Source: Flavobacteriales bacterium (GTDB taxonomy: Bacteria; Bacteroidota; Bacteroidia; Flavobacteriales; Parvicellaceae). Taken from it: 7,468 nucleotides of DNA. Positions 1 to 5,801 of the stretch are shown here, piece after piece. The stretch's first letter is position 1. The number at the start of each line of letters is the position of its first letter. The stretch is taken from NCBI GenBank assembly GCA_014239715.1, contig JAAZYJ010000310.1, positions 1 to 7,468 of the forward strand, read 5' to 3'. Below the pieces are notes generated by a model, which was not told where the DNA came from, made no database searches, and saw only the letters and a list, made by a program, of their open reading frames with translations. Position numbers and translations under genes: made by a program.

Positions 1-674
1 CAGGTTGTTCAGTTGGTTCTTATTAACTGTTCAGATACGAAGAGCAAGATACGACGGGAGTTTTTATCGCATCATTGCCATCTTCTGACACTGCATATAC
101 AGATACATCTGTTTATTGTAAAATGGGTTATACTTACCGTGTATTTGCCAATAATGTTTGCGGAAACCCAATAGTTTCCTGGAGTGATACGGCAGCCATT
201 AAGGCACAAGGGATCAGCGACAAGCAGATCTCAAACGTAATAAGAGCAACAGTCGTTGATGACCAATCTGTATGGGTAGAATGGACTATACCGGAAATTG
301 GCTCTGGTTACGTAGATTATTATCAAATATTGCGATCTAACGATGGCACGGATTTCATGCCGATCGGAATGGTTCCTGAAGGTGTAAATGGACTGAATGA
401 CGAATCGGTTGATGTTTTTAACGAAAGATACTTTTACAAGATCCAGGTAGTAAATGGCTGTCAGGAGACTAATGTGGCCGGAACACAGGGAACCTCCATC
501 TTGTTAAAATCAACGAAGATCAGCGAAAATCAGGGTAGTCTGGAGTGGACGCCTTATAAAGGATGGAAAGATGGGGTTGATTATTATGAAATACAGGTGC
601 TCAATGAGTTCAATCAGTGGGAGACCATAAAGATTGTAAAAGGCTCAATTTTGCAGACAATAGTTGGCTTTTAG
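1..674 (+). pseudogene. Fragment of large FnIII-repeat surface protein (T9SS cargo), broken
   Basis: This is FnIII-type sequence from a secreted or surface protein, open at the left window edge. The frame reads coherently on both sides of an in-frame TAA at 24-26 (GCSVGSY, stop, then LFRYEEQDTTGVF), which suggests a nonsense change inside a beta strand. The uninterrupted part is 27-674; the first start-like codon is TTG at 75, with no convincing ribosome site. Counting from 75, residues 1-45 finish one FnIII domain (YTYRVFANNVCGN), 46-145 form a second (VEWTIPEIGSGYVDYYQILR and YFYKIQVVNGC), and 146-199 begin a third (LEWTPYKGWKDGVDYYEIQV). The third stops before its last strands, which appear at 978-1080 in the next ORF. 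The family is typically a long adhesin-like protein exported by T9SS. I read this as a decayed piece; a short expressed protein cannot be excluded. Confidence 0.62.
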
Positions 675-695
675 GTATAAACTGCAGTAGATTCT

Positions 696-726
696 ACCCC
701 AATTCCTCTTGGTTTTGGGGTTTTTT
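696..726 (+). terminator. Rho-independent terminator after the FnIII fragment
   Basis: A 7-bp perfect stem, ACCCCAA (696-702) with TTGGGGT (715-721), has a 12-nt loop and is followed directly by a T run (722-726). It lies 22 bp after the stop at 674. A real terminator here, inside what should be one continuous FnIII gene, supports the view that foreign or rearranged DNA lies between the two FnIII halves. Confidence 0.6.
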
Positions 727-735
727 GTTGCATTT

Positions 736-780
736 GGGTTTCCCAACGTTTCATTCTTAAGATCAATCAGTTGGAAACCC
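736..780. repeat. Imperfect inverted repeat in the intergenic segment
   Basis: GGGTTTCCCAAC (736-747) is the reverse complement of GTTGGAAACCC (770-780) apart from one extra C, with a 22-nt loop. No T run follows on the + strand, so it is not a typical terminator. It may be a structural remnant or chance. Confidence 0.4.
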
Positions 781-854
781 TAAAACAACCTTAAGAAAAC
801 ACTTCTCAACATTTGGAAATTCACGCTTTACAAGCAGGTATTATCGAAGTATAA
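771..854 (+). pseudogene. Possible decayed 3' end of a second T9SS cargo gene
   Basis: In the frame ending at TAA 852-854, this stretch reads LET...stop (792-794)...ENTSQHLEIHALQAGIIEV. Its flank matches the 3' end of the downstream CHU_C gene. ATAATTGCCTA is identical at 851-861 and 1355-1365, with the TAA stop in the same place. The words GCTTTAC (825-831 and 1344-1350) and GAAAACA[C/T]TTC (795-805 and 1317-1327), and an LET codon triplet (771-779 and 1305-1313), occur in the same order and codon phase. The last 19 residues also resemble the LxAGIY...V core of T9SS type A sorting domains. Either way it reads as the end of a secreted protein, now with an internal stop. Short matches can arise by chance, so confidence is modest. 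Confidence 0.35.
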
Positions 855-861
855 TTGCCTA
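851..861 (+). repeat. Direct repeat copy 1 (pairs with 1355-1365)
   Basis: ATAATTGCCTA is identical to 1355-1365, where it holds the TAA stop of the CHU_C gene. Weaker shared sequence follows each copy (AAACTA, then AGTCG within about 25 bp). This suggests that both are copies of the same gene-end flank. Confidence 0.5.
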
Positions 862-1358
862 ACCAAAAACTACAAGTCGTGAATAAAGTTAATGACATAC
901 AAAAAGAGGTAATTCAGATTGCAATTGTACTTCTTTCACTCATACTGCTTATGGTAAATGGTGTTTTCAGCCAGTCTGTAGGCTCAACAGAGCAAGGAAC
1001 TGTAATGTATAGAGTTGTTGCTCACAAAGCCAACCAAACATCAATTATCAGTGTTTCAAATACAGCCGGTCTTAAAAAGACAACTTCATTGTTCATGCCT
1101 ACTGCTTTTACTCCTGATGCAGACGGGATCAACGATCAATTCGGAGCCAAAGGAATTAACGTAAGAGATTTTCACCTTGAGGTATTCAACCGATGGGGAG
1201 AGAAGATCTTCGAAAGTACAGACATCAACACCCACTGGGACGGAACCTATCAAGGAAGCACAGCTCAGCAGGGATCATATGTATACAATGTAACTGCCTA
1301 TGACCTTGAAACCAACGAAAACATTTCCAGTGCAGGAACAGTAGCTTTACTCAGATAA
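855..1358 (+). CDS. Short protein with gliding-motility/T9SS type B (CHU_C) sorting domain
   Basis: This encodes the C-terminal region of a T9SS-exported surface protein. From TTG 855 it is 167 residues, but GTG 879 (159 residues) gives a more natural signal-peptide shape: a short charged start, a hydrophobic core (residues 19-34 of the long form, IQIAIVLLSLILLMV), then a VFS-QS cleavage-like site near 39. Residues 43-74 are only the end of an FnIII domain (VMYRVVAHKANQTSIISVSN). Residues 78-167 are a complete CHU_C domain: MPTAFTPDADGIND, VFNRWGEKIFES, WDGTYQG, GSYVYNVTAYD and the closing GTVALLR. This domain directs export through the T9SS and surface attachment, usually at the end of proteins of many hundreds of residues. 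The protein is therefore a miniature deletion product or, more likely, the tail of the broken gene at 1-674. A strong terminator follows 40 bp after the stop. Confidence 0.7.
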   Translation: MPNQKLQVVNKVNDIQKEVIQIAIVLLSLILLMVNGVFSQSVGSTEQGTVMYRVVAHKANQTSIISVSNTAGLKKTTSLFMPTAFTPDADGINDQFGAKGINVRDFHLEVFNRWGEKIFESTDINTHWDGTYQGSTAQQGSYVYNVTAYDLETNENISSAGTVALLR

Positions 1359-1365
1359 TTGCCTA
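1355..1365 (+). repeat. Direct repeat copy 2 (pairs with 851-861)
   Basis: This is the second copy of ATAATTGCCTA, overlapping the stop codon (1356-1358) of the CHU_C ORF. See the entry at 851-861. Confidence 0.5.
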
Positions 1366-1398
1366 TTATAAACTAAGTCGAATGCCTGTCCATTATGG

Positions 1399-1424
1399 AA
1401 AAAGCCCCGAAACAGGGGCTTTTT
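1399..1424 (+). terminator. Strong rho-independent terminator after the CHU_C gene
   Basis: A perfect 10-bp stem, AAAAAGCCCC (1399-1408) and GGGGCTTTTT (1415-1424), closes on a 6-nt GAAACA loop. The A-rich and T-rich arms make it potentially active in both directions. It separates transcription of the CHU_C gene from the PorP/SprF gene, which has its own promoter-like element. Confidence 0.88.
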
Positions 1425-1490
1425 CACTTTATACGCCCTTGTGGTTCACTTGGAAACCGATTGGTCTACTTGGGAAATTAGGGCTTCAAT

Positions 1491-1502
1491 ACCGGGCCCG
1501 GT
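1491..1502. promoter_or_regulatory. Perfect 12-bp palindrome in the promoter spacer, possible operator
   Basis: ACCGGGCCCGGT is its own reverse complement. It lies 5 bp upstream of the TACATTTG -7 element, so it would sit between the -33 and -7 regions of the PorP/SprF promoter. This is a position where a bound dimeric regulator would block polymerase. It is G+C-pure at its core in an otherwise A+T-rich intergenic region. The operator role is inference. Confidence 0.35.
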
Positions 1503-1507
1503 CAACG

Positions 1508-1515
1508 TACATTTG
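1508..1515 (+). promoter_or_regulatory. Bacteroidota-type -7 promoter element for the PorP/SprF gene
   Basis: TACATTTG matches the Bacteroidota -7 consensus TAnnTTTG exactly. Transcription would begin near 1520, leaving a leader of about 20 bases before ATG 1540. The -33 element (consensus TTTG or TTG) is weak here: only TTCAA at 1485-1489 lies at about the right spacing. The leader is A-rich (AACACCAAAATG) without a Shine-Dalgarno sequence, as is common in this phylum. Confidence 0.55.
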
Positions 1516-1539
1516 AATAGAACCTAAACAAACACCAAA

Positions 1540-2490
1540 ATGAGGTCACTACTAACAACATTCATCGCACTACTGGTCACACTGACCAGCGTAGCACAGG
1601 ATGCTCATTTCACTCAGTTCTATGCCAATCCCATTTATCTGAATCCCGCTCTTGCAGGAGTCAGAGGTTGTCCTACGGTAACGATGAACTACCGCAACCA
1701 ATGGCCTGGGATCAAGGACGCATATACCACTTACAGCACTTCTTTCGACCAATACTCCGAAAAGCTAAAGGGCGGTGTTGGATTTAACGTATTACACGAT
1801 CGTGCGGGAAGCGGGCGATTAAAGACCACAGCTGCCAGTGCGGTTTACGCCTATCAGTATCAGATCAGCAAGAGCGTCACCGTAAAGCTCGGTGGTAAAG
1901 CCACTTTCGTGAATAAAAGCATCGACTGGAACCGTTTGATATTCGGTGATATGATCGATGCCAGAGAAGGGGTTATTTACGAAACTCAACAATCATTCGG
2001 TGAGCCGGTCAACTATTTTGACTTTTCAGCAGGGGCCATGATCTTTACTGATTACTTCTTCGGAGGGTTTGTGGTAGATCACCTGACAGAACCTGCAGAG
2101 GGGCTGCTTGACCGATACGCTACTTCATTACCTAGAAAATACACTTTTCATGCAGGGGCAAACATCCCTTTGGGTAAAATGTGGAAGAAAGATCGGGCGA
2201 TCTCTCCGAACATCATGGTTACCCAACAAAACGAATTTACACAAGTGAACATGGGCCTTTACCTGAGAATGAGGGAGCTGGTTGTTGGCGGATGGTACCG
2301 AAACAAAGACAGCTTTATCGTATTGGCCGGGATCGAGACAGATAAGTTCAAATTCGCATACTCCTACGATGTTACCACATCAGGGATATTAAAGCAGACA
2401 TTAGGCTCTCACGAGCTTTCTTACACCGCATATCTGCCTTGTAAGAAGAAAAACAAGAAAGTAAGAAAACTGTACTGTCCGGTTTTCTAA
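1540..2490 (+). CDS. PorP/SprF family type IX secretion system membrane protein
   Basis: This is an outer-membrane beta-barrel protein of the PorP/SprF family. In gliding Bacteroidota, SprF is needed for export of the CHU_C-type adhesin SprB, and members often sit directly downstream of their cargo gene, as here. Its 316 residues are typical of the family. Residues 1-19 are a signal peptide (MRSLLTTFIALLVTLTSVA, cleaved before QD). The family hallmark follows: DAHFTQFYANPIYLNPALAG (20-39), then a tract with NYRNQWPG and YTTYSTSFDQ. Repeated amphipathic strands ending in aromatic residues continue to HELSYTAYLP, and the tail has the usual basic stretch and CPVF end (CKKKNKKVRKLYCPVF). The start is supported by the signal peptide and the -7 element 25 bp upstream. 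The gene looks intact, unlike its presumed cargo gene upstream. The family assignment is firm; which protein it helps export is inferred from position. Confidence 0.93.
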   Translation: MRSLLTTFIALLVTLTSVAQDAHFTQFYANPIYLNPALAGVRGCPTVTMNYRNQWPGIKDAYTTYSTSFDQYSEKLKGGVGFNVLHDRAGSGRLKTTAASAVYAYQYQISKSVTVKLGGKATFVNKSIDWNRLIFGDMIDAREGVIYETQQSFGEPVNYFDFSAGAMIFTDYFFGGFVVDHLTEPAEGLLDRYATSLPRKYTFHAGANIPLGKMWKKDRAISPNIMVTQQNEFTQVNMGLYLRMRELVVGGWYRNKDSFIVLAGIETDKFKFAYSYDVTTSGILKQTLGSHELSYTAYLPCKKKNKKVRKLYCPVF

Positions 2491-2545
2491 AGAAGTTAGT
2501 AGTATAACACGTTTAATAGTAACCAGGTGGTGCTGGTAGTTAGGT

Positions 2546-2590
2546 AAAAAAGGGGGAGCTGCAGGATGCACGTTCCTCCTTTTTATTTTT
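2546..2590. terminator. Bidirectional terminator between convergent transcription units
   Basis: An 11-bp stem, AAAAAGGGGGA (2547-2557) with TCCTCCTTTTT (2574-2584), has one G-U pair and a 16-nt loop that can itself pair through two TGCA words. T-rich sequence follows on the + strand (TTTTTATTTTTT). Read from the - strand, the hairpin also ends in a T run (complement of 2546-2551). It serves both the PorP/SprF gene, which ends at 2490, and the deaminase gene, which ends at 2595. Confidence 0.85.
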
Positions 2591-2594
2591 TACA

Positions 2595-3026
2595 TTATTC
2601 TCCGATATCTTCATTCCAGAGTTCCGAATTGTTTGCGATAAAATCGGACATCATCTTCACACACCCCGGATCATCCAGGTCAATTACCTCAACACCATGG
2701 CGCTCCATGAATTCACGCGCACCACTAAATGTTCTTGACTCTCCCACGACAACTTTTGGAATCTTAAACTGAACAATAGTACCGGCACACATGTAGCAAG
2801 GCATCAATGTAGAATAGATCACCGTATTGCGATAGCTTCCAATTCGCCCGGCATTGTTCAAACAATCCATCTCACCATGTAGGATCGGATTTTTCTCCTG
2901 AACCCTTTTGTTGCGACCTTTTGCAACTAGCTTTCCTTCTTTGACCAGAACAGAACCGATCGGTATTCCGCCTTCTGAAAGTCCGCTCTTGGCCTCTTCT
3001 ATGGCCATCAACATAAATTCATCCAT
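2595..3026 (-). CDS. Yeast-type cytosine deaminase (zinc-dependent CDA-fold deaminase)
   Basis: A small soluble zinc deaminase of 143 residues from ATG 3026; GTG 3029 would add one residue. Counting from the GTG, the zinc motifs are HGE (His51, catalytic Glu53) and PCYMC (Cys78, Cys81). The family also includes TadA, guanine deaminase and nucleoside deaminases, but several blocks match yeast cytosine deaminase FCY1 best: EGGIPIG, the Asn in GRNKR, LHGEMDCLNNAGR, IPKVVVGE, and the end WNEDIGE. In FCY1 the tail WFEDIGE closes over the active site, and its Trp and Asp contact the pyrimidine. The likely reaction is cytosine + H2O -> uracil + NH3. It is the last gene of the operon, about 50 bp after preA, and feeds uracil to PreTA. 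The start region is odd: GATG is repeated in tandem (3020-3027), and an out-of-frame ATG lies at 3046-3048. Substrate is inferred from motifs and context. Confidence 0.85.
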   Translation of the reverse strand: MDEFMLMAIEEAKSGLSEGGIPIGSVLVKEGKLVAKGRNKRVQEKNPILHGEMDCLNNAGRIGSYRNTVIYSTLMPCYMCAGTIVQFKIPKVVVGESRTFSGAREFMERHGVEVIDLDDPGCVKMMSDFIANNSELWNEDIGE

Positions 3027-3048
3027 CACTTAATTTATATTCGTCCAT
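3019..3048 (-). other. Nine-codon out-of-frame ORF overlapping the deaminase start
   Basis: ATG 3046-3048 opens MDEYKLSDG and stops at TGA 3019-3021, overlapping the deaminase ATG (3024-3026) by eight bases. It could act as a coupling leader. It could also be the true start of the deaminase shifted out of frame by the GATGGATG duplication: with one GATG removed, it reads MDEYKLSDEFMLMA straight into the deaminase. I do not call it a gene. Confidence 0.25.
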
Positions 3049-3076
3049 TTTTCCGAATTGGACAGGTTCAACAGCA

Positions 3077-4432
3077 TCAGTTTGTTTTTTTCCAAGGATT
3101 CTTTTTTACTTTCAACGCATCAGCAGGAGTCGGAACAAAGTGTCCTTTGCCTCCCGCTCTGTCGTCGTTAAAGGTATTTGGAATTTGATCATTTTCCGTT
3201 AATTGATGCCAAGTTTCATGTTGCGTTCCATCGTCTTTTTTCACCATGGTAATGCAATCTTCAACAGGGCAAACCAAGGCGCACAAATTGCATCCCACAC
3301 AATTTTCCTCGATCACTTCCGGAATTCTTGACTCACCAGTGTCATCCAATCGAATTGCCTGATGAGCTCCGTCATCACAGGCAATATAACACAGCTCACA
3401 GCCGATGCACTTTTCTTTATTTATATCTGCCTTAACCACATGTTTCAGGTTCAGGTGTTTCCATTCAGTTACGTTTGGAAGAGCTTTTCCTACAAAATCA
3501 TAGATCGTGTTATACCCTTTATCTTCCATAAATTGAATCAGGCCGGCTTCCATTTCCCGAACAATTCCAAATCCATAATGCATTACTGCTGTACATACCT
3601 GTATTGATGTAGCTCCCAGGAGAATATACTCTACAACATCTCTCCAGCTTTCTATACCTCCTATCCCGCTTATAGGCACTTTGTTAATTTCAGGATGTTG
3701 CGCCAGTTCTTTCAGCATATGCATGGCGATCGGTTTAACTGCCGGTCCGCAATATCCACCATTCGTTCCCTTTCCATCCACTACGGGATAAGGAGCATAA
3801 GAATCCAGATCGATCCCAATAATGCTCTTTACAGTGTTGATCAACGAAATTGAATCAGTTCCTCCTTGAATGGCGGCCAGCCCCGGATCAATGATGTGAG
3901 AAATGTTGGGGCTTAGCTTAGTGATAACAGGTATTTTTGCCGCGTCCATCACCCAGCCAACAATGGTTTTAAGAACTTCTGGCTCCTGACCAACGGCAGA
4001 TCCCATTCCCCGTTCACACATGCCGTGCGGACAACCGAAATTCAGCTCTATTCCATCCGCACCTGCATCTTCTACCATTTTTATTATGTCCTCCCATTCC
4101 TTTCGGGTATCAACCATTAAGGAAGCGATCACGGCATGATCCGGGTAGTATTTTTTTACCTCCTCGATCTCCCTGAGATTATCTTCAAGAGGGCGGTCGG
4201 AGATCAGCTCTATATTATTAAACCCGATCATCCGGTTGTCTTTATAGTTGAGTGTGCCATATCTGCTGGAAACGTTGATGGTCGGCATTCCAAGTGTTTT
4301 CCAGACTGCACCACCCCACCCGGCATCAAAAGCCTTCATTACCTGGTATCCGGAATTGGTTGGAGGGGCTGAGGCCAACCAAAATGGATTCGGAGATTTT
4401 ATCCCGGCGAAATCGATAGATAGATCAATCAT
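3077..4432 (-). CDS. preA: NAD-dependent dihydropyrimidine dehydrogenase, catalytic subunit PreA
   Basis: This is the catalytic subunit of bacterial dihydropyrimidine dehydrogenase, a cytoplasmic enzyme that reduces uracil or thymine to the 5,6-dihydro form, with PreT supplying electrons. It has 451 residues; E. coli PreA has about 411, and the excess is mainly the C-terminal tail. Residues 1-310 are a dihydroorotate-dehydrogenase-like FMN barrel. ELNFGCPHGM carries the substrate Asn131 and the catalytic Cys134, equivalent to Asn668 and Cys671 of mammalian DPD. KLSPN (172-176), INT (198-200), GGYCGPAVKPIA and ISGIGGI are FMN/substrate motifs. Residues 338-400 are a two-cluster ferredoxin domain: Cys342/345/348/352 and Cys378/381/384/388 bind two [4Fe-4S] clusters. 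It starts 3 bp after the preT stop, so translational coupling is likely. The gene ends just after a run of seven A (3085-3091), past which another frame stays open into the deaminase start. Confidence 0.95.
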   Translation of the reverse strand: MIDLSIDFAGIKSPNPFWLASAPPTNSGYQVMKAFDAGWGGAVWKTLGMPTINVSSRYGTLNYKDNRMIGFNNIELISDRPLEDNLREIEEVKKYYPDHAVIASLMVDTRKEWEDIIKMVEDAGADGIELNFGCPHGMCERGMGSAVGQEPEVLKTIVGWVMDAAKIPVITKLSPNISHIIDPGLAAIQGGTDSISLINTVKSIIGIDLDSYAPYPVVDGKGTNGGYCGPAVKPIAMHMLKELAQHPEINKVPISGIGGIESWRDVVEYILLGATSIQVCTAVMHYGFGIVREMEAGLIQFMEDKGYNTIYDFVGKALPNVTEWKHLNLKHVVKADINKEKCIGCELCYIACDDGAHQAIRLDDTGESRIPEVIEENCVGCNLCALVCPVEDCITMVKKDDGTQHETWHQLTENDQIPNTFNDDRAGGKGHFVPTPADALKVKKNPWKKTN

Positions 4433-4435
4433 ATT

Positions 4436-5761
4436 TTAGTCTTTTAAATAATTGTGAATTCCATGAGCTGCTTTCTTCCCATCATCAGCAGCATTTACAA
4501 CTTCTGCTCCTCCATTGACGGCGTCGCCACCAGCAAAATACCTAGGGTTTGATGTCTGGAAAGTGGAGCTGCTGACTATAATCCTCGTTCCTTCATCCAG
4601 GTCGAGATCGTCGATAAGACCATAAAAGCTTCCTTGCTTTGCCTGACCGGTTGCTTTAATAACCATGTCACACTCAACTATGAAGTCACTACCTGTTATC
4701 TCTTCCAGTTTTCCGTCAACCACTTCCGTTCTGATGAATCTGACCCCGTTTACTTTCTCATTTCCAAGAATCTCAAGAGGCTGTGCATTGAACAAGCCAT
4801 CTACACCTGCTCCAACAGCCATCGTATATTCGAAGCCGTAAGCCCCCATCTCCTCTTTCCCTCTTCTGTAGGCCAACGTCACGGTTGTTGCACCCATCCT
4901 GGCTGATTCTGAAGCGGCATCCATAGCTGTGTTGCCACCTCCGATAACTACTACCTTATTGCCGACATAAGTAGCATGATGGTTCATTCTGAGATCCTCA
5001 ATGAACTCCACCGCGCCATATACGCCCTCTTTGTCTTCACCCGGCATAGCAAGCTCTGCCGTTTTTCCCAGTCCGACACCTAAAAATAGTGCATCGTAGT
5101 CCTGTTGCAGCTTCTCAATATCTTGTTTCGACGTGACCGCTGTATTGTATTTGATGGAAAAGCCAAGCTGATCTTGTAAGTAAGCGATCTCGTCCAGCAC
5201 TTCCTCATTGGTAATCTTATACGGGGCGATCCCATATACTGTCAAGCCCGAAGGTTTACTTTTCGCTTCAAATATGTCTGCCTCATAACCCAAAACACGA
5301 AGCTCACAAGCACATGCGATCCCTGCAGGGCCGGCTCCAATAATTGCAATCTTCTTTCCGTTAGGAGCTCCCGGTTTATACAGTTTTTGTTTAGTGGCGA
5401 TCACAGATTGGGTTGCGAAGTTTTGCAATCGACCGATCTGAAGCACCGGTACATCCTGATTGTCATAAACACAGGCCCCTTCACATAACACCCCCGTAGG
5501 GCAAACTGTACCACACGCATTTCCGAGCCAATTAGAATCGTAGATGGTCTTTGCCGCCCCACTCGTATTCCCTGTGTTGATCTGTTTGATAAACAACGGA
5601 ATATCTATGCTCGTTGGGCAAGCATTCATACACGGTGCATCATAGCAGAACAAACATCTGGAGCTTTCGTAATGCGCCTCAGTTTCCTTCATTAAAGGTT
5701 TTTTGAGCTTGAAGTTCTGTGCAAACTCTTTTTCGTCTTTTGGTCTTTGGTATTCAGCCAT
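4436..5761 (-). CDS. preT: NAD-dependent dihydropyrimidine dehydrogenase, electron-input subunit PreT
   Basis: This is the flavin/iron-sulfur subunit that takes electrons from NAD(P)H and passes them to PreA. It has 441 residues against about 412 in E. coli. The N-terminal helical domain holds eight cysteines: 36, 39, 44, 48, 83, 87, 93 and 97. With Gln113 they align at a constant offset of 43 with the ligands of the two N-terminal clusters of mammalian DPD as I recall them (Cys79/82/87/91/130/136/140 and the unusual Gln156). The FAD site is AIIGAGPAGIA (139-149), the nicotinamide dinucleotide site VVIGGGNTAMDAA (271-283), and the final FAD motif YFAGGDAVNGGAEVVNAADD (408-427). It starts 40 bp after pydC with a Shine-Dalgarno-like AAGGAAA (5767-5773) five bases before ATG. 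It ends 3 bp before preA, fitting a 1:1 complex. Preference for NADH over NADPH is taken from the E. coli enzyme, not seen here. Confidence 0.95.
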   Translation of the reverse strand: MAEYQRPKDEKEFAQNFKLKKPLMKETEAHYESSRCLFCYDAPCMNACPTSIDIPLFIKQINTGNTSGAAKTIYDSNWLGNACGTVCPTGVLCEGACVYDNQDVPVLQIGRLQNFATQSVIATKQKLYKPGAPNGKKIAIIGAGPAGIACACELRVLGYEADIFEAKSKPSGLTVYGIAPYKITNEEVLDEIAYLQDQLGFSIKYNTAVTSKQDIEKLQQDYDALFLGVGLGKTAELAMPGEDKEGVYGAVEFIEDLRMNHHATYVGNKVVVIGGGNTAMDAASESARMGATTVTLAYRRGKEEMGAYGFEYTMAVGAGVDGLFNAQPLEILGNEKVNGVRFIRTEVVDGKLEEITGSDFIVECDMVIKATGQAKQGSFYGLIDDLDLDEGTRIIVSSSTFQTSNPRYFAGGDAVNGGAEVVNAADDGKKAAHGIHNYLKD

Positions 5762-5766
5762 ATGTG

Positions 5767-5773
5767 TTTCCTT
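5767..5773 (-). promoter_or_regulatory. Shine-Dalgarno-like site for preT
   Basis: AAGGAAA on the - strand lies five bases before the preT ATG (5759-5761). It supports that start in a phylum where such sites are often weak or absent. Confidence 0.5.
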
Positions 5774-5801
5774 ATTGAGGAATTAATCTATATCTGTTTC
5801 T

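Noticed and set aside
663..984. Calling the 315-bp segment a named insertion sequence or MITE
   Set aside because: No transposase, no convincing terminal inverted repeats beyond about 5 bp, and the 7-bp flanks differ at one base; reported only as a finding.
2522..2537. Small hairpin ACCAG/CTGGT after the PorP/SprF gene
   Set aside because: A five-bp stem with no T run, next to a much stronger terminator at 2546-2590; not needed to explain anything.
2566..2772. + strand ORF of 68 codons overlapping the deaminase gene
   Set aside because: It lies antisense to a well-supported enzyme gene, starts inside the terminator hairpin and has no recognisable domain.
2595..3026. tRNA adenosine deaminase TadA
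   Set aside because: The zinc motifs are shared, but the FCY1-type C-terminal WNEDIGE and the position in a pyrimidine operon point to a free-base deaminase.
4000..4020. Apparent loss of a catalytic Cys in PreA (GSAVGQ where mammalian DPD has GLACGQ)
   Set aside because: The catalytic Cys671 of DPD is the one in the SCPHG motif, which is kept here as Cys134 (FGCPHG). E. coli PreA, as I recall it, also has Val at the other position.
3362..4439. Several + strand ORFs opposite preA
   Set aside because: They are antisense to preA, whose frame carries all expected motifs; composition is that of the complementary strand.
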